A stretch of 64,000 bases of DNA from positions 171,837 to 235,836 of the forward strand of contig VXAY01004338.1 in assembly GCA_013399855.1 (NCBI GenBank), in the 5' to 3' direction. Shown here piece by piece: positions 1 to 9,989 of the stretch. How positions within the stretch are numbered: position 1 is the first letter of the stretch; each line of letters opens with the position of its first letter. Both the position numbers and the translations under genes were made by a program. The notes beneath the pieces were generated by a model. The model was not told where the DNA came from. It made no database searches and saw only the letters and a list, made by a program, of their open reading frames with translations. This DNA comes from Oxyruncus cristatus (lineage: Eukaryota; Chordata; Aves; Passeriformes; Cotingidae).

Positions 1-828
1 ATTGAAACTGAAATACGCATCAAAAACCACATAGCTACCTACAATTTCCCCCTTTCTCCCTAAAATCTCAGCAGGAGCCATCAGAAGGAGGTGAAGGGTA
101 CAGAAAGTGGAATATTAAGCATTTTCCTGTGCTGTGGCACCATGGACACAAGCAGGACAAACAGAGCCTTGCCTGCTGCACAGCCGCATCCATTTTTAAA
201 AACAGGCCTTCTGTGCTTTCTTTTTTCAGCTCCATCTCCCCAAACCAAGGGAAAGATGTTCTCAGCGGGATTAAAAAGCAAAGTGTGGCACAAGTATCCT
301 GGCAGCCTCGGCAGCGCTTCCCTAAAACTGTCTGCCACGGGCACAGCTGAAATTAAGTTGGGATTTAATGGCAAAACAACATCAGAAAATGGAGCTGGGG
401 AAAAAAAAAATACCAACCCAAACCCATCATTTTTGGAATGGATTGAATGAGAAAGGTCCCCACGGCCACATGGAGAGGCAGATGCGGCTGAGGATGGAAG
501 CTCTGCCTTCCAATGCTGGGAGAGGCAGGATGACCACGGGCAGGAGGAGGATGGAGATATCCCGCTCCAAAGCTGTCACTTGGCTGTTTGCACGCTTGGT
601 AAGTTCCTCATAAGCAAAAGTCTCTCGATTGCTGTTCCAGAATTGGAAATTGGAATCAGAGAAAGAGAAATGGGATGAAAATGAGATGAGGGGAAAAAAA
701 AGAGAAATGATGCTTTGGAAGCCTGTTCAAGTCTATAATCTCCTGTGATGTTTGTATTGAGAGAATAAATCCGTGCTCTGTTCAGGCTTGGGATAGCGGG
801 GAGGGAAATATCCCCCTTTCCCTGGGCG
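1..828. other. Single-copy noncoding DNA
   Basis: No repeat family or exon is recognised here. Short purine runs such as GGGGAAAAAAAAGAG occur near 690-705. The overlapping open frames on both strands (about 110-120 codons) run against each other across the same bases and show no family resemblance, so they are taken as chance. Confidence 0.5.
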
Positions 829-870
829 TGGAACCATTAAGGCTGGAAAAGACCTCCAAGATTTCTCACT
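829..870 (-). mobile_element. CR1 LINE 3' tip fragment (short)
   Basis: About 40 bp matching the extreme 3' end of CR1 in reverse orientation (AAGGCTGGAAAAGACCTCC). It lies directly left of a second CR1 3' end in the opposite orientation, so the two tips point outwards and are complementary over about 20 bases. Confidence 0.7.
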
Positions 871-1062
871 GGCGAGGGTGGTCAGGCCTTGGCAGGGGCT
901 GCCCAGGGAGGTGGGGGAGTCCCCATCCCTGGAGGTGTCCAGGGAAGGCCTGGACGTGGCACTCAGTGCTCTGGGCTGGAGAACAAGGTGGCATCGGGCA
1001 CAGGGTGGACTCTGTGGGCTGGGAGGGCTTTTCCAACCTGAATTATTCTAGGATTCTGTGAT
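871..1062 (+). mobile_element. CR1 LINE 3' end fragment
   Basis: Typical CR1 3' untranslated sequence in sense orientation. It contains a GGCTGCCCAGGGAGGTGG block, a CCATCCCTGGAGGTGT block, then CTTTTCCAACCTGAATTATTCTAGGATTCTGTGAT as the 3' tip (key blocks CTTTTCCAACC and ATTCTGTGAT). It is truncated at the 5' side, as most avian CR1 copies are. Confidence 0.9.
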
Positions 1063-2596
1063 CCCCGGGGCAAACCCTCAAGCGAGGAACAAGAGCTGTG
1101 CTCAGGCAGTTCGTGTGATCCTCGAGGAAGCCTTGAGTGTTTCCACTGCAGGCCTGCGCGTCCCTGTTGTGCGTTGGTTTGTTTTGCTCTTCTCCAGAAC
1201 AATGTTGTTTTTATCTGGTGTCTCGGGAGCTTCTCCTGGCCATCTGCACTGCCCTGCTCTCCTAGTTACCCACCAGAGCCCTTTGGGTTGTTTTAGGCAC
1301 GGCAGGAATCTCCTGCAGCAGCCCCACGCCGACAGCCAGCTTGGCTTTATCTTCCCCGGGAAAAGGCAGAGTAAGCAGCGCTCCCTGCGCCGGCCAGGGC
1401 TCGGGGAGGGCCCGGAAGCGGAGGGAGCAGGGGCTCCATCCCAGGCCCGTGCTAACAATGCTCTTTCAGAGGCTCATAATGAACCCTTTGAGAACACGGA
1501 GTTATTTGGAAAAGTCCCGAACTGTGAGAAATATGCGCATGTTGCGGCTGAGTCACCAGTTGGCACGGGCCACACCGGCACACAGTTCTGTTTTTTAAGT
1601 GTACTTTTCTTCCTCGGATCCACAGACAAGGGGCCATTATCAGCTTTAGTTTAATCTACGCCTCAGAATAGCTGCACCCGGACCAGTCTTGCTGGAAAAC
1701 TCTTCCGGGAGGATATCAGCCTTGATTTTGAGCTTCCAGCGCCTGCATTCTCATCCTTCTTGGAAATTTGTCCCCAAACCTGCTTACCTCGAGCTTGAAA
1801 TTATTTGGTTGCAACTTCCCCCCCAGATCTCAATGCCTTCCTGCCTGCAGGATTAAGGGATCCATTCCAGTCTCTCCTTTGGCAGGTGTGTGAAAGCCTC
1901 TGGTGTCTCACACCTTTTCCTGTCCTTTTTGTTCAATTAGCAGGTTTATCCTATGGAATTTAGGGGCTTGTGTGCCTCAAAGCTGCTCTGGGCTTGTCCA
2001 CTGTGGGAGACACTACCTAATCCTTGAACATTTCCTTGGATACACAGTGTCCCCCTCAGGACTTGTCCAACCAGGATGCGTCCATCTGGACCAGGCAGGA
2101 GGGGGAAAAGGCTCTGCTCAGAGCACCCTCAGGCACTGGGTGATCCAGGGATCCTGCACCCCATGTTTTCTGGGTGGCCCCTAATCCACAGCCATTTTGT
2201 CAGGGTGAGGCAACTCCCTCCATCCTGTGTTATTCCACAAGGGCACAAGTAAGGACACGATCCCAGACTCAACTGAAAAGTTCCTTTTTCCATTTTCCTT
2301 TCCTTTATGGAAATCTGGGAGCCACCAGCATGGCAAACATGCCCCTGCCCTCTCGCTCAGCCTCGGAGGCTGGGCACGGAGCAGGAACCCCCCACTTCCC
2401 ACAAGTGCCCGAATTTTGGCTGTGGAGGAGCTCTGGGCGGGTGTGGGGCACGCGTGACCTGCCAGTGCATTGTTGTGGAAGTGCTGATGGGATCAGGCAC
2501 AGATGGGCGACACAGAGCTGTCAGAACCAGCCTGGATTTGAAAATGTTATAATTGGGATGGTAAACAAGTTCACAAGGACCCTATTGAGGCAAGGG
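1063..2596. other. Single-copy noncoding DNA, moderately GC-rich
   Basis: No gene or repeat family is recognised. A 198-codon open frame (1058-1654, +) begins at the CR1 tip and overlaps open frames in other phases. A GC-richer patch at about 1385-1430 explains the lack of stops. Confidence 0.5.
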
Positions 2597-2610
2597 ATTG
2601 CCATGGTAAC
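2597..2610 (+). promoter_or_regulatory. RFX X-box-like palindrome
   Basis: ATTGCCATGGTAAC matches the known RFX-family X-box form (GTTGCCATGGYAAC-type inverted repeat) at 13 of 14 positions. The two half-sites TTGCC and GGTAAC meet without a spacer at CCATGG. Binding by an RFX protein is inferred from the motif alone. Confidence 0.5.
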
Positions 2611-2829
2611 AGATCAGAAAAGTCTGGGAACGAGGAAGGGATCGATAAGTGGGGGCAGCAGAGGGAACGGTGCTGTCGCGGTGCCGGTCCATCCCAGGGC
2701 TGGCAGCAAGGGAACGTGGGCTCCAACCTTGCCCCGCTCTCCGGAGGGACCCCGTTGATCCAAGCACTGAGCTTTCCTGGGATAAACCCACCGGGTCTCA
2801 CACCACCCTTAGTAACTTATTTACTCCAA

Positions 2830-3090
2830 ACCAGTATTTTTTTTAAAGCCCGATTTTATTAGTAAGTTATTTGTCTTTAATAGGACAATACTTCACATTC
2901 CAAGATGGATGCAGCCATTTTCCTCACTATAATAAACCGTTAACATTAGTTTATAGGCAAAAAAAAAATGTTAAGGGCCTGGTGGCACTGAAATCCCCCG
3001 AACAAATGTTTTTTAAGTGGCATTTACCCTGCAGCTCAGGTAAATGGGCAGAAGAAGTTTATCTTCCAATAATCAGGACTTGAACTTGGC
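2830..3090. promoter_or_regulatory. AT-rich island, candidate conserved noncoding element
   Basis: Repeat-free AT-rich stretch with TTATTAGTAAG and CTATAATAAACC sequences, free of CR1 blocks. At 2902-2908 and 2914-2921 an AAGATGG and a GCCATTTT face each other; both are YY1-type cores in opposite orientation, 5 bp apart. Calling it conserved is inference from composition. Confidence 0.35.
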
Positions 3091-3225
3091 ATCAGTCCGT
3101 TGATTTGGGGTGGGCTGGGTCTGTCTTTCTTTCATGGCTCAATGAGGGAAAAAATAGGATTTTGCTCTGTAGGGTTACTTTGGAGAGCAAAGGTTTGGTT
3201 GGGAAGCAAATCCTGCTTTAGAAAG
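3091..3225. other. Short single-copy gap
   Basis: Nothing recognised between the AT-rich island and the following CR1 fragment. Confidence 0.5.
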
Positions 3226-3315
3226 CAGAATCCCAGAATCACGGAGGTAGGAAAAGCCCTCCCAGACCATCAAGTGCAGCCTGTGACCGATCCAACCGGG
3301 AACTCAGTTCCATTG
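3226..3315 (-). mobile_element. CR1 LINE 3' end fragment (diverged)
   Basis: CAGAATCCCAGAATCACGGAGG followed by GGAAAAGCCCTCCCAGACCATCAAGT is the reverse complement of a CR1 3' tip (key blocks AGAATCACGGAGG and GACCATCAAGT). The copy is diverged and short. Confidence 0.75.
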
Positions 3316-3792
3316 TCTAACATTCCCAACTGAAAAAGGTTTTAGGAAGTGCTTGGAGCCTTAAGGAAGTGCCCAAATGCTGCGTTCACTTGGTGGCACC
3401 AGGGAAAGGAGGGCCTGGCTCCCTGGGCTGCTCTGCCTGGGATGGAACAGCCCCAGAGCTCATCAGAGCTCCCAGATTCCTCACCCTCTGGGGTGAGATG
3501 TCTCCTGGGACTTACTCAGCTTGTTTGGGAAGAGGCCCTTGAAATACATCTGTATTCATGCTGGAAATCTGTGGATTTGAAGTCGGAAGTGCTGGACTTT
3601 TCCAAGAGTGGAGAGCGAACACATGTGCAGCAAAGGACCCAGATTTTTCCATCCCTCTCCGAGCTGCACGGCAGCTCTATCCATCATTTTTCCAGTTGCT
3701 GCCTTCCGTTCCAATCCCAACGAGCTGCTGGGAAAGATCTTTGATAGTAACTAGCCACCAAGACCTGGGAGACTGCATTTATTACGGCATAA
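3316..3792. other. Single-copy noncoding DNA upstream of a LINE relic
   Basis: No recognised element. It may include further, unrecognisable remains of the LINE whose reverse-transcriptase fragment follows, since these copies normally carry kilobases of 5' coding sequence. Confidence 0.35.
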
Positions 3793-4035
3793 TACCCACA
3801 TTCCCCAACTTGTGCTGGACCATATGGAGCGCTCTCCGCTGGGTTTGGTGGAGTTACTGGGGTGAAACAAGGATGGATTTTGTTCCTCATCCTCTTCAAT
3901 TATGCCATAGATTGGATCATGCAGCAAACTCCAGCAGATCATCTGGGCATAGCAATCAGCCCCGAGGAGCACATCACTGAGCTCATCTGTGCCAATAAAC
4001 ACAGCGCTCGGTGCGGAGACTCCAGCGGGAGCTGA
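3793..4035 (+). pseudogene. Degenerate reverse-transcriptase fragment of a non-CR1 LINE
   Basis: An open stretch without a start codon, bounded by TAA at 3790-3792 and TGA at 4033-4035, encodes about 80 residues. Codons 3862-3900 read VKQGWILFLILFN, the conserved block before the catalytic YADD box of non-LTR retrotransposon reverse transcriptases (general form G-V-x-Q-G-C-x-x-S-x-x-L-F-N). It continues YAIDWIMQQ, then a spacer, then LGIAISPEEHITEL followed by ICANKHSA where L-D-Y-A-D-D-I-A would be expected. Both catalytic aspartates are therefore lost and the copy is dead. CR1 reverse transcriptase instead carries a GVPQGS-type block at this place, so this is probably an RTE-, L2- or related-clade relic; the exact clade is not resolved. 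No flanking repeat ends are visible. Confidence 0.6.
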
Positions 4036-4360
4036 TCCCAGGAGCAAATCAATAGGGCTTAGCACTCACCGGAAGCTAAAAGTGGGAACACACACCTCAG
4101 TCTGTCACTTGCCGGCAGGAGAAGGCTCTGGGAAGAGTGTTTGTGTGGTGAGATAGAGGGAAGAATTTTATCCCAGATCAGTTTCTTTGGATCTTACACT
4201 AACCATCACTAACCTGGGAAATCAAGGAAACCTGGTCCTGCCTGGTGCCCAGAATTCCTGTGGAGATGGTTGTTTTCAAGCCCAGCACCACCCCATACTC
4301 TGCAGTGACCAGGATGGAACCGTAATGGTTCCAGCCCCAATGTTGTGGCCACGTTTCCGT
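4036..4360. other. Single-copy noncoding DNA
   Basis: The sequence after the reverse-transcriptase relic shows no readable continuation of its frame and no other recognised element. Confidence 0.5.
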
Positions 4361-4515
4361 GGAATCTGGAATGGTTTGGGATGGAAGGGGCCTTAAAGCT
4401 CATTCAGTGCCACCCCCCTGCCAAGGGCAGGGACACCTTCCACTAGCCCAGATTGCTCCGACCTGGCCTTGGACACTTCCAGGGGTGGGGAGTCCCCAAC
4501 CTCTGGGCAACCTAC
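4361..4515 (-). mobile_element. CR1 LINE 3' end fragment
   Basis: Reverse-orientation CR1: GGAATGGTTTGGGATGGAAGGGGCC-type start (key block TGGTTTGGGATGG), then CCAAGGGCAGGGACACCTTC, CTTGGACACTTCCAGGGGTGG and CTCTGGGCAACCT blocks in the expected order. Confidence 0.9.
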
Positions 4516-4599
4516 ACCCAAACTTCTGTGCCTGTGTTTAGCTGTCCCCCAAAATCTCCCTGATAAATAGACCATAATTTAACAAAAGTCCCCTTTTTG

Positions 4600-5300
4600 G
4601 TGCATAAGGACTAATAGAACATGACATTTATTATTCAAAAGAGGTGGCAAACGAATCAAGACGTTGATTCAATGTGAACAGGCAGAATGTGATCCCTGCT
4701 CCTGCCTCTCCGAGCCATAAATAATAGAACGGTTCCCATTCCCATTCCATTATCGCTAATAATGAGTTATGGGTAAAGCCACCATGTCCCTTGCAAAAAG
4801 CAAGATATAGCTCTGCTTATGGTTGATTATTAGAGGCTAAAATAAAGAGATTGATGCCCAAAAAAAAGTCTAATTAGCGTTAGTCTATTGGAGAGGAAGC
4901 TGAGCATGCTGCTCTAGCACTGCCAAATGAAATTAAGGCCCAATTATTGATAAATGAAGAGTGGTTTGTGCTGGAGCCTGGCCTGGAGTCGAGGAAATAC
5001 ATCTGTCATTTGGCCTGCACAGGAGTCATTCATGTGTGACACGGCATCCTGTGCATTTATCATGCATCTGTAGATTTTTGGTTTAATTCACTTAGCTGTC
5101 TAACGAGATTCGGGGCCGGTGCCTCGCGCCGTGGCAGGATTTGGGCTGACAGATGCGACTGGGGGCTGAGGTGGTGTGTGACACCACGAGCCATCCTGCA
5201 TGTTAATTATTAGTGAAACCACTGTGCCCCTCCACTAATGGGCTGGTTTATCTGTGCTGTGGCTTTTCCAGCCAGTAATTACCCGGTGGCTGCAGGGCAG
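4600..5300. promoter_or_regulatory. Large AT-rich island, candidate conserved noncoding element
   Basis: About 700 bp without repeats, among the largest islands in the window. It holds many homeodomain-type cores (CTAATTAGCG, CAATTATTGATAAATG, TTAATTATTAG), GATTATTAGAGG, and a CATTCATGTGTGAC to GTGCATTTATCATGCATC stretch. Open frames are absent or trivial. The composition and motif density resemble vertebrate developmental enhancers; conservation is not demonstrated here. Confidence 0.5.
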
Positions 5301-5761
5301 GTGGGACACGAGCCGGATCAAGGGACCATTGTTGCTCGGCGCCCTCGCTGCTGCTGTACCATTTCCATAAAAATTGGTGGCGGAGGTGTTTGAAGCAACC
5401 CTGCATCTCCCCGCTCTCTCGAGCCCACGGACTCCAGCAATGAGATAAGCGGGCTCAGAACTGCCCGCTCTTCATAAAGCTCCAAGTGGTGCAATAGTTT
5501 ATTAAGTCCATTGTTGAAGGCAAATGGAAAGCAGACGTCTGTGGGATGATAAAGCTGCAGCAGGACTGTTACAGTGCCAGTGCACCGCACGACCGGGAGG
5601 CTGATTTATCCTGTCTCACTACAGTTGGATTTTAAGTTTGTGCTGTTCCGTCCTCATCTTGAGGGGAGGATTGGAAACAAATGTTACGTAGTGGGGGAGG
5701 TTGTCAGGAGTTCTGAGGCAACGTGAGGCCAGGGGGTGGCAGAGACCTCCTGAAGTGAAAA
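5301..5761. other. Single-copy noncoding DNA
   Basis: No recognised element. A 90-codon minus-strand frame (5318-5590) lacks any family resemblance. Confidence 0.5.
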
Positions 5762-5983
5762 AGGGGAGGTTTTAGGTTGGATATTGGGAAGAGGTTCTTG
5801 GCTGTCAGCGTGGGGAGACCCTGGCATGTGTTTCCCAGAGAATCTGTGGCTGCCCCATCCCTGAAAGTGTCCAAGGCCAGGCTGGAATAACCTGGGCTGT
5901 GGAAGGTGTCCCTGCCTGCGGCAGGGGGTGGAACAGGATGATCCTCAAAATCCCTTTCAACCCAAAGCACTCTGTGATTCTAC
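5762..5983 (+). mobile_element. CR1 LINE 3' end fragment
   Basis: Sense CR1 from the GGTTTTAGGTTGGATATTGGGAAGA region through CCCATCCCTGAAAGTGTCC to CCCTTTCAACCCAAAGCACTCTGTGATTC at the 3' tip (key blocks TTGGATATTGGGAAG and TTTCAACCCAAAG). One of the more complete + strand 3' ends here. Confidence 0.92.
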
Positions 5984-6477
5984 AGGGATTCAACCCCCCC
6001 TGGCCAGAGCTCTTGGCTTCAGAGGTACCTGCCGAGGATCTGGGGCTTGGTGTTGATGTCCCCAGCACCGCAACACATGGGGATCACGCCTCGGGGAGTG
6101 CCTTTTCTCGGCAGGCACCTGATAACATGGCTGGGAAGTAGGTTGGAGCTGTCACAGGTGTCAGAGCTTCGCTGCTTCCAAAGGGCCCCGTGAGAGCTCC
6201 ACCGTGTCTTTTAATACCCAGACATTTTTGGAAATCTGCCCCAATTTTAAGTAGGGCAGGAAAAGTCTCATCATCCGAAAGAGCTGCAAATAATTTCTCT
6301 AGACGAGGAGTCAACTTCCTAAAGGCACTGCCTGATTCCAGCTCCTCAGTCCCACGTAAAGGAGACTGTGCCGTGGATCCCGGGTTTCCACAGGAGTTGT
6401 CCCTGCTCACACCTGACCACCACCAGGCTCCGCTCCGTGGCTTCCATGGAGAGAGCCTGGGCATGGGGAGGTGCCAG
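5984..6477. other. Single-copy noncoding DNA
   Basis: No recognised element between two sense CR1 fragments. Confidence 0.5.
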
Positions 6478-6636
6478 TGCACAGGCTGCCCATAGAGGTG
6501 GTGGAAACCCCATCCCTGGAAGTGTCCAAGGCCAGGCTGGATGGGGCTTGGAGCAGCTGGGATAGTGGAAGGTGTCCCTGCCCATGGAACAAGATGATCC
6601 TTAAAATCCCTTCCAATCCAAACCATTCACAATGTT
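6478..6636 (+). mobile_element. CR1 LINE 3' end fragment
   Basis: Sense CR1: GCACAGGCTGCCCATAGAGG, CCATCCCTGGAAGTGTCC, GTGTCCCTGCCCATGG and CCCTTCCAATCCAAACCATTC in order. Confidence 0.92.
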
Positions 6637-7488
6637 TCCATCAGTATTAGAGAGACTGAAAACCCCAAATAATATGAAACAAATCCTTTCTGGAAGGTGT
6701 TTCTCCTCGTGACGCTCCTCCAGGTGGCTCTGAAGCGGAGGAATTGTCCCTGGCTGCTGTTCCATGGCTATTTCTCCTACCGAGCAGCGCCGGGCCTCCA
6801 ATATGAGCTGCATTTCAAATATTAAAAATAACAATGCGGTGTAATTCCACTTACTCATCCTAACTCGATTTGGGGCCGCCAGCATAAGCCGGCTGCCATA
6901 TGGAGATTTGCTGGCCACTTGTGCTGGGTGATGCAGTGCTCGGCAGGTGCCACTCGGGGAAAAAACTGCTCCTTGGCCACTCCTGTGGCCACGGGCACCA
7001 GGGTTCAGCTTGCCCCTTCCCCGCTGCCTCCAGCAGCCCGGGGCAGTTTTACTGCTGTTATCTATTTTTATCAATTGTTGTACATTTTATTGGTTTTGTC
7101 CTCTCTGGCTCCCCAGAGCACCCCTGGCTATCCCCTCTGAGGTCTGCTCCCTCTGCAGGGCGTGCTCCCACCCCGCTGTGGCCCCAGCCCTGCCGTCGCT
7201 GTGTCCCGGGGTGGCACAGGGAAGGAGCAGGGCCCGACCTGGCCCCGCGGGTGCTCCCGGCTCACCTTGTGTGTGCCCACCCGCACTGTGACCCCGTGGC
7301 TCGCTCACAAAAGCGATTTTGTGCTGCCAAGCACAGTTTTGTGTTTACAAAAGAATATGCAAAGCAGTGCTAAGTAGAGAATGACATTTTCCCCCTGACG
7401 AAGAGCCAGATTTCCCCGCGCTCCCGGAAGGCACAGCTCCGTCCCCGCCGTCACACGCGCCCCGCGGGGGCTCGGCACCACCTTGGAC
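6637..7488. other. Mixed single-copy DNA with a small AT-rich core
   Basis: An AT-rich stretch at about 6800-6865 (TATTAAAAATAACAATGCGG) and one at 7060-7095 (TTATCAATTGTTGTACATT) lie in otherwise GC-rich DNA. Frames of about 157 codons on both strands overlap here and look like chance. Nothing else is recognised. Confidence 0.4.
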
Positions 7489-7595
7489 GGGGCTGGAGCA
7501 ACCTGGGGTGGGTAAGGTGTCCCTGCCCCTGGCAGCAGGTGGGAACTGGGTGGGCTCGGAGCTCCCTTCCCACCCAAACCGTCCCTGCTTCTCTG
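7489..7595 (+). mobile_element. CR1 LINE 3' end fragment (GC-rich, diverged)
   Basis: Sense CR1 with GGTGTCCCTGCCCCTGGCAG and CTCCCTTCCCACCCAAACCG. The usual ATGATCTTTAAGG segment is replaced by GC-rich sequence. Confidence 0.8.
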
Positions 7596-8378
7596 AAAAC
7601 ACAGCTCCCTGCCTTATGGGAAGGTTGCCACAGTCTCTTTCAAAGAGACCTAATGCACAGCGTGGAATAAAAAGAGGAAATTGTCTTTTTCTTTAGGAAA
7701 AAAAAAAAGGCACTTCAATAAAGTTCTTGCTGGAGAAAAAAAAAAAGGAGCATGAGGAAGATAGACTCGAACAAGCTGAGCTACAGAGACACAACAATAG
7801 CTGCAGGGCTGAGACCTTGGAAAGAAGCTTGTGCCCGGGGAAGGGTTTTACAGGGAGTTTTAAACCACTTTCAAATGTCAAGTTCGGTTTTTTGACGTGG
7901 TTACGTTCGCCCCATAAAAATAAAGTGATTTGAAGACCCTTTGGGGGCCCTGGAACAGCTCCCGCTCTTGCTATAGAGACTGTGCTTCACATGTTGGTTT
8001 AAGCTGCTTATTGCCTTTTATGACACTCTGGTTATTAGGTTAAATCAGCAGCACTTGCATTCAGAAGCTCTATTGATCACATGCAATACGTGGACGGGTG
8101 GGAGCTTTTATGTGAGGAGAATAAATGATCTCCGTGTTTCCCAAGGGTTATCAGGGGACCCTAGACGGGAGCTGCCCGAAATCCAGCCTTTATTTTGGCA
8201 GGAGCGGCACTTGGTAGCGCTGAAGTGTAATGACCCAGTAATCTGCTCCTTACCAGGGAGCTGCGAAGTGGAATGTTTGCATCTTGTCGAATAAAAGGGG
8301 CTTTTAAAACCACTGAATACTCTGCCTTCCCTTTGTGCCTCTGCTGAGGCCGAGCCCCGGTGTCCTTTGCAGATGGGC
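7596..8378. other. Single-copy DNA with two A tracts and an AT-rich segment
   Basis: Two A12 tracts lie about 40 bp apart (7697-7708 and 7735-7746). AT-rich, enhancer-like sequence with TAAATCAGCAGCACTTGCATTC follows near 8040. No gene is supported. Confidence 0.4.
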
Positions 8379-8470
8379 AACCCGGGCTGCTGGAAGGTGT
8401 CCCTGCCCGGGACAGGGGGCTGGCGCTGGATGATCTGTCGGATCCCCGCCAGCCCAACCATTCCAGGGCT
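8379..8470 (+). mobile_element. CR1 LINE 3' end fragment (diverged)
   Basis: Sense CR1: GCTGGAAGGTGTCCCTGCCC, GGCTGGATGATC-like sequence, then CCCCGCCAGCCCAACCATTCC. The copy has drifted towards high GC. Confidence 0.75.
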
Positions 8471-8559
8471 CCCTGGGCTCTCCATCCCCTCCGCAGGGAC
8501 AGGGGCAGGCTGGAGCTCCGGCTACCGAGGGACGCTCCGCACAAGGATTGCTAAACCGC

Positions 8560-8860
8560 CGCGCGCTGTAATGTGTTATGACATAGATCAGCTGTTGTTT
8601 TCCAGTCTCAAAGGAAACCTTGTGGAATCTCATTCCTTTGACTGTATTAAATTAGCTGCAAATGTTGTCCTTTAAACATAAACTCAAGGCCCTTTCGCTG
8701 GAAAATTGAACGTGGATGGCGAGGCCGGCGAAATCTCTTTAAAGCTATTGTTTCTTTGGAGATGTGGTTTACCTTTAGTGTTATAACAAAGTAAATTAAT
8801 AAATGAAGGGGTAGGAGAATTGTTACTATAGCAATCCCCATGGAAACATCAAAAATGCCA
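8560..8860. promoter_or_regulatory. AT-rich island with paired RFX-like sites
   Basis: Repeat-free sequence with CTGTATTAAATTAGCTGC, CTTTAAAGCTATTG and TAAATTAATAAATG cores. It ends with an X-box-like GTTACTATAGCAAT (8822-8835) immediately followed by CCCATGGAAAC (8837-8847), which resembles a second half-site. The minus-strand 104-codon frame here is antisense to this element and is not supported. Enhancer function is inference. Confidence 0.45.
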
Positions 8861-8999
8861 CAAACACTCATCCTCAGCCTCCAGCTCCTGGGAGAGCACG
8901 ACTCGGGGTAGAACACGGGGACGGCTCCTCTGAATTCAGCCAGATCTCTGTTCTCTTTCAACTTTGCTCAGGGAAAGGTAGTGCTCTCGAATAAAGGGG
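8861..8999. other. Short single-copy gap
   Basis: Nothing recognised. Confidence 0.5.
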
Positions 9000-9217
9000 A
9001 ATCACAGGAGCAGTTTGGTTGGAAAAGCCAATGCAGTCCCCCCTGTGCAGTCTAGTCCCAGCCCATGCAGTCCCCCCTGTGCCCAATGCCCACGGTGTCC
9101 CCCAGCCTGGAGCACTGAGTGCCTCTTCCAGTCCTTCCTTGGACACCTGCAGGGGTGGGCACTCCACCACCTCCCCGGGCAGTTCCAGTGCCTGACAGCC
9201 CTTTCCATTCAATATCT
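9000..9217 (-). mobile_element. CR1 LINE 3' end fragment with internal duplication
   Basis: Reverse CR1 with GAGCACTGAGTGCCTCTTCC, TCCTTGGACACCTGCAGGGG and CCACCTCCCCGGGCAG blocks. Near its 3' tip an 18-bp unit beginning ATGCAGTCCC occurs twice, at 9031-9048 and 9065-9082, a tandem duplication with a 34-bp period. Confidence 0.88.
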
Positions 9218-9727
9218 TGGATATCCACAGATCCCCAAAAATAAAAGACTCTTTTCCTCCCAGACCTAGGGAGCAGGTTGCTTTGGGAAGTGTCTGTGTG
9301 ACCCCCAGGCTCTGGCCCCGCTGGTGACCCTCCACAGGGTTTCCCAAGCCCTCAGTGGGGAAACAGCTCCACAGATAGTGGCACAAGGCCTTGCCCTGGT
9401 GTTGGCACCCAGTTGGATTTTTCCTCCATCCCCTCATGTCTCCGCAACATGAGAAGGCTCTGGAGCCGCTCCACTCTTTCCATGGTCACCCTTCCAAAGG
9501 GGGAGGAGGGAGGAGGACCAGCAGCCATGGTTTGACTGCGGTATGAAAGAAAAAGGCACCTGTTAAAAGAGTTCCTGGGGGTTAAATCCTGACATTTTTC
9601 TCCAAAATTGATCTTGCTTTAGGAGAACCTCCCAGTGAATTGACTGCCATCAGCCTGAGCGAGGTGGAGTGATGGTCCCACACCTCTGGTCAGCCTGCTG
9701 TGGTTTCCAAAGAGGGACACATGGAAT
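9218..9727. other. Single-copy noncoding DNA
   Basis: No recognised element. A purine run (GGGGGAGGAGGGAGGAGG) lies near 9498-9515. Confidence 0.5.
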
Positions 9728-9908
9728 TCCTGGCTGTGAGGGTGGGGAGGGAATGGCACAGGCTGCCCAGAGAAGCTGTGGCTGCCCCATCCCGGGAAGT
9801 GTCCAAGACCAGGTTGGAGCAACCTGGTCTACAGAAGGTGTCGCTGTCCGTGGCAGGGGGTGGAATGAGATGAGCTTTAAGGCCCCTTCCAAGCCTGGAA
9901 CTGAGGTG
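9728..9908 (+). mobile_element. CR1 LINE 3' end fragment
   Basis: Sense CR1: GGCTGTGAGGGTGGGGAGGG, CAGAGAAGCTGTGGCTGCCC, GTGTCGCTGTCCGTGGCAGG and GGCCCCTTCCAAGCCTGGAA. Confidence 0.92.
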
Positions 9909-9989
9909 CTCAAGGAGCAAAGGCAGGAGCGAGGTCAGGGCTGGAAAACAGCCACATTCCGTGCTCAGCATCCGTCCGGGGATGAGTTT

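Noticed and set aside
8647..8961. 104-codon minus-strand frame with a hydrophobic segment
   Set aside because: It lies antisense across an AT-rich island with regulatory-type motifs, and nothing matches a known protein.
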